A stretch of 64,000 nt of DNA from Lysinibacillus sphaericus (lineage in GTDB: Bacteria > Bacillota > Bacilli > Bacillales_A > Planococcaceae), in the NCBI RefSeq assembly GCF_006864135.1, contig NZ_SADV01000006.1:124001-188000 (forward strand). The letters run 5' to 3'. Under the pieces are notes generated by a model. That model saw nothing but the letters and a program-made list of their open reading frames with translations, had not been told where the DNA came from and did no database searches. A program made the position numbers and the translations under genes. Of this stretch, positions 33,271-42,036 are shown piece after piece (the stretch's first letter is position 1; each line of letters opens with the position of its first letter).

Positions 33271-33358
33271 AAAATTATGTTCGTAAGTTAGATAAAGCTA
33301 CTATACAGTATCATTATCCGTGTAACATACGATATTGACTTAAAAACAATTTCAAAAG

Positions 33359-33396
33359 TAGGCGATTTTCTTTAAGATCTGGAAATCGCCTATTTT
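33359..33396. terminator. Terminator between the BclB-domain gene and yfiT
   Basis: TAGGCGATTTTC pairs with GGAAATCGCCTA around a 10-nt loop, with TTTTC after it. The two flanking genes are convergent. Confidence 0.8.
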
Positions 33397-33413
33397 CACT
33401 CTGGAAAAATTCT

Positions 33414-33926
33414 TTATTTAGCTAAAGCTATCTGAATATGAGCAAGATGATGTTTCCCATGCCAAGCATATAAGGCTACAGCTTTTTCAAGTGTCATTAA
33501 TCCTGAATCAGGATGATTAAATGCTCGTTGTAATTGCTCTGCTGTTAAGTTTGTTAGCAAATAAACCCAGCGTTCATGTAAGCTCTCAATCATTTTATAA
33601 GATGTTGAGGCGGGCATTTTCGAATCCGGAAGCTGTGCCCATTCCACTTCGTTATAAGGTTTAATTGTCGGCATATCCTCCGTCAAAGCTAGTTTAAAAC
33701 GGATGTAGCTATTCATATGACTATCTGCAATATGGTGGACAAGCTGCGTAACAGTCCAAGCATTTTCTCGGTAGGATTTCGTTAATGCTTGCTCACTGGC
33801 TCCACTAAGTGCCTCTGCTAGTTGTTTCGGTAATAGACGAATATCCTTCATCCATTCCTGTACCTGCTGTGCTGTAACTACTTCCGGAAATTGAAATTGT
33901 CCAATTGGATATCGTAAATCGGTCAT
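33414..33926 (-). CDS. yfiT: YfiT-type DinB metalloenzyme (bacillithiol transferase family)
   Basis: A 170-residue four-helix DinB/YfiT-fold protein. The N terminus DLRYPIGQFQFPE is typical of YfiT. The three metal-binding histidines are in QLVHHIADSHMNSY and in WHGKHHLAHIQIAL near the C terminus. B. subtilis YfiT is a nickel-binding protein placed in the bacillithiol S-transferase superfamily. The substrate is not known. Monocistronic, convergent with the BclB-domain gene. Confidence 0.88.
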   Translation of the reverse strand: MTDLRYPIGQFQFPEVVTAQQVQEWMKDIRLLPKQLAEALSGASEQALTKSYRENAWTVTQLVHHIADSHMNSYIRFKLALTEDMPTIKPYNEVEWAQLPDSKMPASTSYKMIESLHERWVYLLTNLTAEQLQRAFNHPDSGLMTLEKAVALYAWHGKHHLAHIQIALAK

Positions 33927-34010
33927 AATAACTATCCTCCATTTCTATTTTCTTACTTTTTATTTTACCAATTTTATAATTTTGTCGCTATTCGCATTAA
34001 TTGTTCTAAG

Positions 34011-34055
34011 CAAAACCCTCATTTTATAAGAATTTCAGCTTACAAAACGAGGGTC
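34011..34055 (-). terminator. Terminator of the DUF4871-like lipoprotein gene
   Basis: On the minus strand ACCCTCGTTTTGTAAG pairs with CTTATAAAATGAGGGT and is followed by TTTTG. Confidence 0.75.
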
Positions 34056-34076
34056 ATTATGTGAAATATTCACTCT

Positions 34077-34559
34077 CTATTCATGTATATCGTAAATTAA
34101 CGTATCAAAATAACTTTCATTTACATACAGTAAAATCGCCCATTCCCCCGGTTTTGGGATTTTTACACTTGATGGTCTATGGGCATCTGCACCATTAACA
34201 GGACCACCAAGCCCTATAGTCCAGCCATCTACTAAAATAGGGTGCACTGTTTTTGAATCTTTATGATAGCCGACAATTGTTAACTTGGTATCACGATCTT
34301 CTGCAATTCCCCAAATATGCCACATCCATTTTTGAGTGTTTAAACTCGGCATATTGGCCCCGATAACACCTGATTTATCCTCATTACCAATAATACCTCT
34401 CTCTCCAAACTCTACAGCCTTTTTGTCCCAATCAATTAATTTGAAGTCACTTTCTTGCACAAAGTCAGGTAAATCCTTTGGCAGGGTAACCGCTTTCTCA
34501 TGCCTTGTACAGCCTACCAACATTAACAACACTGTTACCATAAGTATCCATCGCCTCAT
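34077..34559 (-). CDS. DUF4871-like lipoprotein
   Basis: A 160-residue lipoprotein. The signal peptide MRRWILMVTVLLMLVGC ends in the lipobox LVGC. The mature part is beta-rich: GIIGNEDKSGVIGANMP, KWMWHIWGIAEDRDTKLTIVGYH and GPVNGADAHRPSSVKIP are the most distinctive stretches, and EWAILLYVNESYFDTLI ends it. It resembles small Bacillus lipoproteins grouped as DUF4871; the family number is from memory and less sure than the lipoprotein call. Function unknown. Monocistronic. Confidence 0.65.
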   Translation of the reverse strand: MRRWILMVTVLLMLVGCTRHEKAVTLPKDLPDFVQESDFKLIDWDKKAVEFGERGIIGNEDKSGVIGANMPSLNTQKWMWHIWGIAEDRDTKLTIVGYHKDSKTVHPILVDGWTIGLGGPVNGADAHRPSSVKIPKPGEWAILLYVNESYFDTLIYDIHE

Positions 34560-34649
34560 TACTACACTCCCTACAAGTCATAGTTATTTCATTAAACGAA
34601 TGTATCGCGTAAATTGTTGCAGAGTATTCAGATAATTTTTTGCATTCTT

Positions 34650-34926
34650 TTATTCTATAGATCTCATCACAAATTTAACTAACGACTTTAGTGGATGAGT
34701 AATCGATAAAGCTGTCTCTTTTTCGAATTGCCGTGCAGCCTCAACCATTGAAAGCTGTGCAACTGAAATATACTGCCGTTCGCCCGCTACATCATGAAGG
34801 GCTTGAGCGTGCGAATTGTTGAGGCTCAGCTCAGCGGGTGTCAAGCGCTGAAAGAATTTGAAGGCGTGTAGCATAACGTTATGAATTACTGAAGCATCCT
34901 CTATTTGTGCTAAATTAATTGTTCAT
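34650..34926 (-). pseudogene. Broken GNAT-like gene remnant
   Basis: On the minus strand GGGAGTG is followed by ATG at 34926, but that frame stops after three codons. One base out of phase, an open frame reads INLAQIEDASVIHNVMLHAF and FKFFQRLTPAELSLNNSHAQ and goes on to TAA at 34650. The start resembles the first helix of GNAT acetyltransferases (ASLIHEIMLEAF type). The catalytic second half is absent. A single-base insertion near the start plus a 3' truncation would explain it. An intact short gene starting at ATG 34874 is possible but has no ribosome site. Confidence 0.35.
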
Positions 34927-34970
34927 CTGCCAACACTCCCTTTTTATAATGAATTTTTAAACAAAAATAA

Positions 34971-34996
34971 ACCGCATTACCATAAAATAATGCGGT
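34971..34996 (-). terminator. Terminator of the siderophore esterase gene
   Basis: ACCGCATTA pairs perfectly with TAATGCGGT around eight bases, followed on the minus strand by TTATTTTTG. Confidence 0.8.
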
Positions 34997-35005
34997 CATT
35001 ACAAT

Positions 35006-35779
35006 TTATTTTTTGTTCATAAAACGTATTGCTCTACTCATAACAGTTGGGACGATGGAAGCATGATTTTCCTCCAACGCTTCATAGAAGGAGATATCCA
35101 TGATTTTCTGTAATTCACTCGCGATTTGTTGTGCATCATCCACCATAAAGGTTTCAAGTTCCCCCACGCCAATGAATAATTTTTCATAAGCAAATGGACG
35201 CTCTTTTATAAATGTTGTGGCAAAATTGAATAGTTCATGCTCATTCCACCAAATAGAAGGGCTAATCGCTATATAACGTTGAAAGCTTGCTTGATGATGG
35301 AATAATTGCCAAAGTACATAGTAACCCGCTAATGAATGCCCAAACAGTGCTTCATGCTGCATATTTACTGGGAATTCAGCCTGAATGCTTGGCTTTAATT
35401 CCTCCTCTAAAAATCTACTAAAGTTCGCTGCTCCTCCATGTTCCTCATAGCCATTACCTTTAAATCTTGCAGGATACGTATACGTTTCGGCTTGTCCTGT
35501 AAAATCATAAAATCTCCGTTCATGCATATCCGCACCATGCCCAATTCCTACAACAATAGTTGGCAAAACACCCGTTTTAGGTGCATTACGACTTTGTAGG
35601 CGGACCGCTTCCTTTACAAGATGGAAATAGGACGATCCATCTAATACGTATAAAACAGGAAAACCTCCCTGCGGTACTTCTCCATTCGGTACATAGATAT
35701 TTACTGTATAAGTATAATTCGTAAATTTCGATACAATTTGCTGCGTCTCATAATCAAGTACTTTCTTTTCCTCCATCAT
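35006..35779 (-). CDS. Siderophore esterase (BesA/IroE-like alpha/beta hydrolase)
   Basis: A 257-residue cytoplasmic alpha/beta hydrolase of the Esterase D/IroE/BesA type. The nucleophile is Ser in LFGHSLAGYY, the acid lies in the GVGELETF region and the His is in EENHASIVP. Such enzymes hydrolyse imported ferri-siderophores to free the iron. Its ATG overlaps the stop of the siderophore ABC ATPase by 4 bp (ATGA), which ties it to iron uptake. Trilactone siderophores such as bacillibactin or enterobactin are the likely substrates by family. Confidence 0.85.
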   Translation of the reverse strand: MMEEKKVLDYETQQIVSKFTNYTYTVNIYVPNGEVPQGGFPVLYVLDGSSYFHLVKEAVRLQSRNAPKTGVLPTIVVGIGHGADMHERRFYDFTGQAETYTYPARFKGNGYEEHGGAANFSRFLEEELKPSIQAEFPVNMQHEALFGHSLAGYYVLWQLFHHQASFQRYIAISPSIWWNEHELFNFATTFIKERPFAYEKLFIGVGELETFMVDDAQQIASELQKIMDISFYEALEENHASIVPTVMSRAIRFMNKK

Positions 35780-36576
35780 TTATCGGTCTCCTTCATAACA
35801 TCATAGCCATAACATACTGGTGTTTTCGTAACTGGATCTTGCATAATACGTGCATTAATATTGAATACGTTCCGCATAACATCTGCACATAAAATTTCCT
35901 CAGGCGTGCCAGTTTTCATTACAGCTCCCTGTCGCATTGCGATTAAATGATCGGAATATCGTGCCGCATGGTTAATATCGTGCAATACCATCACAATCGT
36001 ACAACGATGCTGTTCGTTTAAGTCTTTGACAATTTCTAGCACTTCTAACTGATGCGCCATATCTAAATAAGTTGTCGGTTCATCTAATAACAAAATATTC
36101 GTTTCTTGGGCTAAGGCCATTGCAAGCCATACACGCTGGCGTTGCCCTCCAGAAAGCTGAGCAAGCTCTCGATTTCGATACTCCATCGTATTTGTCACAT
36201 TTAAAGCCCATTCAATCATTTCCTCATCCTTGTTTGTTAGGCGATTAACATTGTTACGATGTGGATAACGACCGTAAGCAATAAGCTCCTCAACCTTTAA
36301 CTGACCTGGGGCAATAGGCGTTTGGGACAAGATTGCTAGCTTTTTCGCAATATCCTTCGTCGATAAATTTTGCATATTTTGGTCCTGTAAATAGACCGTT
36401 CCTTGCTGCTTCTTTAATATACGACCAATTGTTTTTAATAATGTTGATTTTCCACATCCATTTGGGCCAATAATAGTCGTAACCTTTCCTTCTTCTATTG
36501 TTAAATTTAAGCCTTCAAACACCCGAACCTGCTCATAGCCAGAAGCCAAATTTTCCATTCTAAATGCAGTTTGCAT
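35776..36576 (-). CDS. Iron-siderophore ABC transporter ATPase
   Basis: A 266-residue FecE/YusV-type ATPase. Walker A is IIGPNGCGKSTLLKTIGRI, the signature is LSGGQRQRVWLAMALAQE and Walker B is ILLLDEPTTYLD, followed by the switch His in VLHDINHAARY. It energises the two FecCD-type permeases directly upstream (12-bp gap) and is translationally coupled to the esterase downstream. GGGGGAAAT precedes the ATG. Confidence 0.92.
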   Translation of the reverse strand: MQTAFRMENLASGYEQVRVFEGLNLTIEEGKVTTIIGPNGCGKSTLLKTIGRILKKQQGTVYLQDQNMQNLSTKDIAKKLAILSQTPIAPGQLKVEELIAYGRYPHRNNVNRLTNKDEEMIEWALNVTNTMEYRNRELAQLSGGQRQRVWLAMALAQETNILLLDEPTTYLDMAHQLEVLEIVKDLNEQHRCTIVMVLHDINHAARYSDHLIAMRQGAVMKTGTPEEILCADVMRNVFNINARIMQDPVTKTPVCYGYDVMKETDK

Positions 36577-36587
36577 ACTATTTCCCC

Positions 36588-37619
36588 CTATGCCTTCGAT
36601 TTCACTAGTAAATATAAGAAATATGGAATCCCGATAATCGAAACAACAATACCAACTGCCAGTTCAGACGGCGCAAACACTGTTTTCCCTATAAAGTCAG
36701 CAAAAATAAGCAATCCCGCACCTATTAATGCACTTACTGGCATGACATAACGATGTTGTATCCCAACAAGCTGTTTAGCAATATGTGGCGCCATTAATCC
36801 AATAAAACCGATACTACCTGACACCGATACGCAGGCACTGACTAAGCCGACGCTTGCCAATAACAGCTTCATCTTCTCTTTTTCTACCGCTATCCCTAAG
36901 CTAGTAATACTGTCCTCTTCTAATTGAAAATAATCGAGCAAATATGATTTCCGATAAACATAAAAGCCTATTAAAATAAGCCATGGTAGCATAGTCACAA
37001 CAAAAATCCAGTTTGCATTATAAATAGAACCAGCCATCCAAACTGCAGCAGCTTCATAATCCTGAGCATTCATTTTCAATGATAAAAACAGTGACAATGC
37101 CCCGAATCCACTATTAATCGCAATCCCTGTTAAAATTAGCCGTTGCATATCTAAATGACCGTTTTTCAGGGCAAACGTGTAAATTAACACAGCAGCCATC
37201 GCACCACCAACGAATCCAAAGATCGGCATCATCAAAATGGACAGCCAGCTACTCATATCTGCAGATGTGAGATGTAATTGAAAGAAAAACATAAAGATAA
37301 CTACCGCTGCACCAGCACCAGCATTGATCCCTAAAATCCCAGGGTCTGCTAGGCCATTACGCGTAATACCTTGTAGCACAACCCCTGCCATCCCTAAACC
37401 AACACCTACTAGTGCTGCAATGACAATACGTGGTAAACGAAATTCAAAAATGACAAGATCAAATTTTGAATTTGGTTCAATGCGTAGCAATGTTTTTAAA
37501 ATATCCATCACCGACATATCAAAGACACCGTTTGTAAGATGTAGATAGCTGGCACCAAGAATAAATAACATGAGTATCGAAACAGTCATAACGAATACAC
37601 TCGAGGTTTTTTTACGCAC
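36588..37619 (-). CDS. Iron-siderophore ABC transporter permease 2 (FecCD)
   Basis: About 343 residues with nine to ten transmembrane helices, BtuC/FecD type. Landmarks are RLPRIVIAALVGVGLGMAG, GITRNGLADPGILGINAGA and IGFIGLMAPHIAKQLVG, the last being the coupling helix that docks onto the ATPase. The likely start is the GTG at 37619, with GGAGG eight bases upstream; a GTG at 37628 abuts that site. It overlaps the stop of the partner permease by 8 bp. Confidence 0.92.
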   Translation of the reverse strand: MRKKTSSVFVMTVSILMLFILGASYLHLTNGVFDMSVMDILKTLLRIEPNSKFDLVIFEFRLPRIVIAALVGVGLGMAGVVLQGITRNGLADPGILGINAGAGAAVVIFMFFFQLHLTSADMSSWLSILMMPIFGFVGGAMAAVLIYTFALKNGHLDMQRLILTGIAINSGFGALSLFLSLKMNAQDYEAAAVWMAGSIYNANWIFVVTMLPWLILIGFYVYRKSYLLDYFQLEEDSITSLGIAVEKEKMKLLLASVGLVSACVSVSGSIGFIGLMAPHIAKQLVGIQHRYVMPVSALIGAGLLIFADFIGKTVFAPSELAVGIVVSIIGIPYFLYLLVKSKA

Positions 37620-38628
37620 GTTTTTCACCTCCGTGTTTACGTACTAAATATAAGAAGAACGGAACACCAACAAATGCCGTTAATACACCGATTGGCGTTT
37701 CGAATGGGTAATTAACAAAGCGACTGAGTACATCACAAAGCGCTAAGAAAAATGCTCCTACTGCAGCTGCACACGGAATGATAAAACGGTAATCCACTCC
37801 AACAAGGAAACGTGTAATATGAGGAATGACTAATCCTACAAAGGCAATCTTTCCTACAAGTGCAACAGCCGTACCTGTTAAACAGACAACGGCTAGCATA
37901 CTAATAATTTTCACGGCTTTTGTTTTTTGCCCGAGTCCAATAGCTATATCTTCTCCTAATGAAGTTATCGTAATGGACTTAGCTGATACTAATGCAAGAA
38001 CTAAACCGACTAGCCCAAATGGAATAGCTAGCATGAGCATATCCATATCCACCATATGTACCTTTGTGTTATACCAAACACTTACCGTTTGTGATACTTG
38101 GAAATACATCGCAATGGCTGTAGCAATACTGCTCAAAAACGTACCAATGACTGTTCCAATAATAGCGAGCCTTACTGGTGATAAACCATTTCGAATTAAA
38201 GAGCCAAAACCAAATACAATCCCTGCTCCTAATGCTGAACCGAACATTGAAAGTAATATCATTTGGTAATTAGGAAGCCCTGGGAAAAATACTATTGCTA
38301 ACGTAATCATAAATGCAGAACCATCATTAACTCCCATTAGCGAAGGGGATGCTAAATAATTTCGTGTAATACCTTGCATTACTGCCCCAGCCACCGCTAA
38401 AAATGACCCAACTAGTAATACCGCGGCAATTCTAGGAATACGTCCTGTTCGTATAATTTGGTGGTCAACATTCGAAGGATCAAATGCAGTAATCGCCTGC
38501 CACACCGTAATTGCACTAATGTCTTTTGTGCCGTACATAACGGATACTAATGCCACAATTGCAATTAGGATTGGAGCAGCTGCTAATATTGAAAATGCCA
38601 CAATGTTTGTTTTTTTCAACTTCCACAC
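37612..38628 (-). CDS. Iron-siderophore ABC transporter permease 1 (FecCD)
   Basis: A 338-residue FecC-type permease with the same fold as its partner: RIPRIAAVLLVGSFLAVAG, QGITRNYLASPSLMGVNDG and IAFVGLVIPHITRFLVGVDY. It heads the permease-permease-ATPase-esterase operon. Start codon is either GTG at 38628 or TTG at 38619; AAAAGG is better spaced from the latter. Repeat B4 and a terminator separate it from the upstream binding-protein gene, so the two transcripts may be partly independent. Confidence 0.92.
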   Translation of the reverse strand: MWKLKKTNIVAFSILAAAPILIAIVALVSVMYGTKDISAITVWQAITAFDPSNVDHQIIRTGRIPRIAAVLLVGSFLAVAGAVMQGITRNYLASPSLMGVNDGSAFMITLAIVFFPGLPNYQMILLSMFGSALGAGIVFGFGSLIRNGLSPVRLAIIGTVIGTFLSSIATAIAMYFQVSQTVSVWYNTKVHMVDMDMLMLAIPFGLVGLVLALVSAKSITITSLGEDIAIGLGQKTKAVKIISMLAVVCLTGTAVALVGKIAFVGLVIPHITRFLVGVDYRFIIPCAAAVGAFFLALCDVLSRFVNYPFETPIGVLTAFVGVPFFLYLVRKHGGEKRA

Positions 38629-38639
38629 CTTTTTCTATA

Positions 38640-38815
38640 TCAATTATTCCTCGGCATCATTGTAGCTGTCGCTGTGCTTTCGCTACAGATAAACAATGCG
38701 TCCGAAGGCTTTGGCCCAACACGATGTTGGTCACTCAGGCGTTTTCACAGGATGTGGAGTTCTTAGCCTGAGTTCCTCTTTTCAGCGGATGTTTGGACAT
38801 CCGATAAAAGAAGTT
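38640..38815 (+). repeat. Dispersed repeat, family B copy 4 (A/B mosaic)
   Basis: The ends are of family B: CAATTATTCCTCGGCATCAT at the left, and GAGTTCCTCTTTTCAGC with the hairpin CGGATGTTTGGACATCCG at the right. The middle holds modules of family A: GCTGTCGCTGTGCTTTCGCT and GGCCCAACACGATGTTGGTC. It lies between the binding-protein gene and its permeases. Confidence 0.75.
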
Positions 38816-38830
38816 GAACTCTATCTTATA

Positions 38831-38878
38831 AAAGGCTGGTAATAGCCTGGTGATGCCACCAAATCTACTACCAGCCTC
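38831..38878 (-). terminator. Terminator of the siderophore-binding protein gene
   Basis: On the minus strand GGCTGGTA pairs with TACCAGCC, and an inner GGTGGCATCACC hairpin lies in the loop; CTTTTATAAG follows. It would make the binding-protein gene partly monocistronic. Confidence 0.7.
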
Positions 38879-38884
38879 TTTATA

Positions 38885-39862
38885 CTATTTAAGTAATTTT
38901 TCAGCTGCGATATCTAAGAATTTCACCTTAGACCATGCAGTACCACCTTGCGCTAAAGGTTCAATGGCATTTAAGAAAACTTGATTATTTTGTGATGCCT
39001 TTAAGCTTGCAAAGATTGGATTCTTTTGTAGCTCTTCTAATGCTTTTGGTGCGTCAGCATTTTCTGATTCCTCAAATTGAAGGAAAATAGCATCTGGATT
39101 AACCTCTGCTAATGTTTCAAGAGATAGTTCAGCCTGTGCCTTTGCAGTTTTTAAAACCTCTGGTATTGGAGCCCCTAAATCTTCATATAGAACAGGGTTT
39201 AAATAAACGCCCGCAGGATAGATATACATGATGCCACCACGTACTCGAATAACTAGAACTTGCTTGTCCGCTAATTGCTCTTTAGATTTCATTTGAGAAT
39301 CAGCAACCTTCGCTTCATAATCAGCAATAATTTTTTTAGCCTCGTCTTCTTTACCTGAAAGCTGTGCAAGTAATGTTAAGTTCTCTTTCCAATTTGTAGA
39401 GACATGTGAATATGGAATCATCGTTTGAATTTTATTGAGCTTTTCAGCCATTTCCTTAGGATATTTTGTAGAACCTAAAATAACATCTGGATCAAGTTTA
39501 AGAATGGCTTCAGTATTCGGTGTCATTTTATCTCCAACAAGCTCAGCACCTTCTAATTCAGAAGCAAGATATGCTGGAATTTTCCCAGCGATATCAAGCA
39601 CGCCAACAGGCTTGATACCGAGCATTGCCGCATCTTCCATTGACTCTAAGCTTGCAGCTACTATGTTTTTGACATCTGCGGCAATTTCGTATTTTTCACC
39701 TAAGTATGTAATCGTTTGTGTTTTCGCTTGATCTTGTGTTTCTGATGCACTAGTTTCTGCTGCATTATTTGTAGATTTAGATTCTTCTGCTTTATCCGTT
39801 CCACATGCAGCCAAGGATAGAGCTAATAGAGCAGGTGCACACATTTTAAAATATTTATTCAT
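38885..39862 (-). CDS. Iron-siderophore-binding lipoprotein
   Basis: A 325-residue FhuD/FepB-type (class III) binding protein. The signal peptide ends at the lipobox LAAC, a Ser/Thr/Glu-rich linker follows, and the mature domain has two lobes joined by a long helix. KNIVAASLESMEDAAMLGIKPVG is the usual first strand and helix, LKLDPDVILGS the next landmark. A strong Fur box lies 33 bp upstream. The FecCD permeases and ATPase follow in the same direction, and an AraC regulator precedes it. Confidence 0.92.
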   Translation of the reverse strand: MNKYFKMCAPALLALSLAACGTDKAEESKSTNNAAETSASETQDQAKTQTITYLGEKYEIAADVKNIVAASLESMEDAAMLGIKPVGVLDIAGKIPAYLASELEGAELVGDKMTPNTEAILKLDPDVILGSTKYPKEMAEKLNKIQTMIPYSHVSTNWKENLTLLAQLSGKEDEAKKIIADYEAKVADSQMKSKEQLADKQVLVIRVRGGIMYIYPAGVYLNPVLYEDLGAPIPEVLKTAKAQAELSLETLAEVNPDAIFLQFEESENADAPKALEELQKNPIFASLKASQNNQVFLNAIEPLAQGGTAWSKVKFLDIAAEKLLK

Positions 39863-39894
39863 AGATTTTCTCTCCTAACGAACATAATTATATT

Positions 39895-39913
39895 GATAAT
39901 GATAATCATTTTC
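39895..39913. promoter_or_regulatory. Fur box upstream of the siderophore-binding protein
   Basis: GATAATGATAATCATTTTC matches 17 of 19 bases of the Fur consensus GATAATGATAATCATTATC. Confidence 0.88.
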
Positions 39914-39945
39914 ATTTATAAGTCAATAGCATTGATCCTTTTAAT

Positions 39946-39964
39946 TGATATTCATTATCATTTA
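39946..39964. promoter_or_regulatory. Second, weaker Fur box
   Basis: TGATATTCATTATCATTTA keeps the TGAT-ATTCA-TTATCAT symmetry of a 7-1-7 Fur site. It lies 33 bp further upstream of the first box, on the side of the AraC regulator gene. Confidence 0.6.
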
Positions 39965-40046
39965 CGGATACTATCCTAACAAAGAGAAAACCAGTTGTGA
40001 ATGGACGAATTCGCGAAGTACATGGACTTTTGCCGATTTTCGACCA

Positions 40047-40077
40047 CAAAAAAAGCCGCTTCTTTTTTAAGAAACAA
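40047..40077 (-). terminator. Terminator of the AraC regulator gene
   Basis: On the minus strand GTTTCTT pairs with AAGAAGC around AAAAA, followed by GGCTTTTTTTG. Confidence 0.55.
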
Positions 40078-40081
40078 CTTT

Positions 40082-40912
40082 TTATACGTATTTAGCTTCC
40101 CCCAGCATTATTTTTCGATATGTTGTCGGGGACATTCCAGTACATTTTTTAAATACTCGACTGAAATAAAAGCAATCTACATAACCTACACATTCTGCTA
40201 TCTCTGCTACTGGAGAATCGTCATATTTCAGTAATTCCTTCGACCGTCGGATACGATATTCCGTTAAGTAGACGCTAGGCGTCATCCCTGTGTGCTGTTC
40301 AAACAGATAAGCAAATCTACGACGCTCCACGCCAAATTCTTCAGCAATTTTCGAAACAGAAAGTTGAGTAGCATAATTCTCATGTATATACTGTAAAGCT
40401 TGCTCCATCTGGTCACTTGCTGTATCGAGTATCTTCACTTTTGCCGATATAAGAATGGCTTCCAAAAGATTCATAAATAGAGTCTTTGCTTTGAATATTG
40501 ACATATTACCTGGCATTGCTTGGCATTCTATTAACTGCTGTACATAGTCAATAATTTTTGTATGATAGCCTGTATTAATTAAAAAGTGCTGAGTTGATAA
40601 TGGACATTGAGGTATTTCTTCAGAAGGGATATGGTAATGAACAACCGCATACTCCCATCCTTTATCATCTGAAGCTTTAATTTCGATTGGCATTTGTGGT
40701 CCTGCATGTACGACCATTCCCGGCTCCATCCCATAAGGGACACCGTTAAAGCTAAATATAGCGCTACCTGCAAGCGGCACAACCAATCCACACTTCCCAG
40801 GGGCTGTTGTTCGACCAATATCTATTTGGCCCGGCTCCATTTTATTTGTAAAAACATCCGTAAAACTTACAGATGCATGTGCATAATAATCGATTAAATA
40901 CTTGATATCCAC
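40082..40912 (-). CDS. AraC-family regulator, Btr-like
   Basis: A 276-residue regulator. An N-terminal AraC-type beta-barrel (about 1-150, with PGMVVHAGPQMPIEI) is joined to two helix-turn-helix motifs: SVSKIAEEFGVERRRFAYLFEQHTG and SPVAEIAECVGYVDCFYFSRVFKKCTG, ending in MSPTTYRK. It lies just upstream of a Fur-controlled siderophore uptake cluster, as Btr does in B. subtilis, so it probably activates that cluster when ferri-siderophore is bound. Unlike Btr it has no fused binding-protein domain. Confidence 0.85.
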   Translation of the reverse strand: MDIKYLIDYYAHASVSFTDVFTNKMEPGQIDIGRTTAPGKCGLVVPLAGSAIFSFNGVPYGMEPGMVVHAGPQMPIEIKASDDKGWEYAVVHYHIPSEEIPQCPLSTQHFLINTGYHTKIIDYVQQLIECQAMPGNMSIFKAKTLFMNLLEAILISAKVKILDTASDQMEQALQYIHENYATQLSVSKIAEEFGVERRRFAYLFEQHTGMTPSVYLTEYRIRRSKELLKYDDSPVAEIAECVGYVDCFYFSRVFKKCTGMSPTTYRKIMLGEAKYV

Positions 40913-40922
40913 TTTATACCCT

Positions 40923-41387
40923 CTACATTCTTAAGGACTTTCGAACTTGTGAAAAATGATGCAAATCATGATCTACTAAACTTGCAAAATAACCGGAAAG
41001 CGTTAATTCTGAATCACCTATTGTAAAAGGCTGTCGCCATTGCTCATCAACTATTTGATAAAGCGCGTCAATTAGCTGCTGTCTCTGTTTAATAAAATTG
41101 GCTATCGTTTCTTCTTTACTTTGTGCACGACTATCTTTTGCTGCACTAGTATTCATCTCTTCTACAGTCGGTCCTTTTGGTAAGCTTTCTTCTGTAAAAA
41201 GAAACGGTAGACGTTGTTTTACCACGAATTCATCCCATGGAGTAAGATGTCCAATTACCTCTGCCACCGTCCATTTTCCAGGAACTATAGACGTGCGCCA
41301 TTGTTCTTCTGTTATGCTTGCTAAACTTTCGACAAACACGATAGCTTTTTCATAATGCGAGATTATTTGATGTTTATCGTGATACAA
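40923..41387 (-). CDS. DinB-family protein
   Basis: A 154-residue DinB-fold protein. The first metal His is in EVIGHLTPWDEF, and the C-terminal pair is in LVDHDLHHFSQVRKSL. The spacing matches DinB/DUF1572 members. The stop is 10 bp from the AraC gene start on the same strand, so read-through is possible. Most members are small metal-dependent transferases or hydrolases induced by stress; the substrate here is unknown. Confidence 0.78.
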   Translation of the reverse strand: MYHDKHQIISHYEKAIVFVESLASITEEQWRTSIVPGKWTVAEVIGHLTPWDEFVVKQRLPFLFTEESLPKGPTVEEMNTSAAKDSRAQSKEETIANFIKQRQQLIDALYQIVDEQWRQPFTIGDSELTLSGYFASLVDHDLHHFSQVRKSLRM

Positions 41388-41412
41388 ATTCCCTTAGCTC
41401 CTTCGCTTCATT

Positions 41413-41979
41413 TTAGTAGAAAATCTGTAGTTTCGGCCAAATTGATTTCCACTGTTTGTTATGGATTCTGCTTTTATAAACTTCATGCATCGGAGAGTCT
41501 TTTTGAAAATATGGTGTAGGAGCGACAGTTCCGGAAACTAAGTGTTTGATACCATGTGGTGCAGCTATCTCAAGTATTCCATTAGTAAATCTCACACCAA
41601 TAGCTGTCGGGATTTCTGGAAAATGCGCCATGCCATCTATAGATGACTGATAAGGTGTACTATTATTTACTACATGCATCCTTGCTTGATTTTTCACAGA
41701 CCAAGGCTCATTCGGTAAATACTTCATCAATTCTTGTTCATGCTGCTTTTCATAGTTCTCGGAAAGATTTACTTTATCAAAATATATCACATCAATATCG
41801 GCTAATGGCGTTCTATATTCTTTTTCATGCAAATAATCCCACACCTTGGATCGAATAAATCCTGCACATACCCATGAATCAGGTAATTGTAACTTTTCTA
41901 CAGTTTTTAAAATGTTCATCATCCATTTATCTGCGGCAATTAAACTTTTTAGCTCTTGTTCTGTTTTTATCAGTTTCAT
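41413..41979 (-). CDS. Nucleotidyltransferase-fold protein (DUF925 type)
   Basis: A 188-residue protein of the NTP_transf_6 (DUF925) group. CAGFIRSKVWDYLH, then PLADIDVIYFD with the metal Asp pair, and MHVVNNSTPYQSSIDGMAHFPEIPTAIGVR are the family landmarks. The C-terminal GTVAPTPYFQ and YKSRIHNKQWKSIWPKL are also conserved in the family. It probably transfers a nucleotidyl group to a small molecule or RNA; no substrate has been assigned. A 26-bp gap separates it from the DinB gene. Confidence 0.82.
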   Translation of the reverse strand: MKLIKTEQELKSLIAADKWMMNILKTVEKLQLPDSWVCAGFIRSKVWDYLHEKEYRTPLADIDVIYFDKVNLSENYEKQHEQELMKYLPNEPWSVKNQARMHVVNNSTPYQSSIDGMAHFPEIPTAIGVRFTNGILEIAAPHGIKHLVSGTVAPTPYFQKDSPMHEVYKSRIHNKQWKSIWPKLQIFY

Positions 41980-42036
41980 TCACCTCTGAATTTGTCATAC
42001 CAATGTTTGCACTGCTAACGAATTATGATTCTCAAC

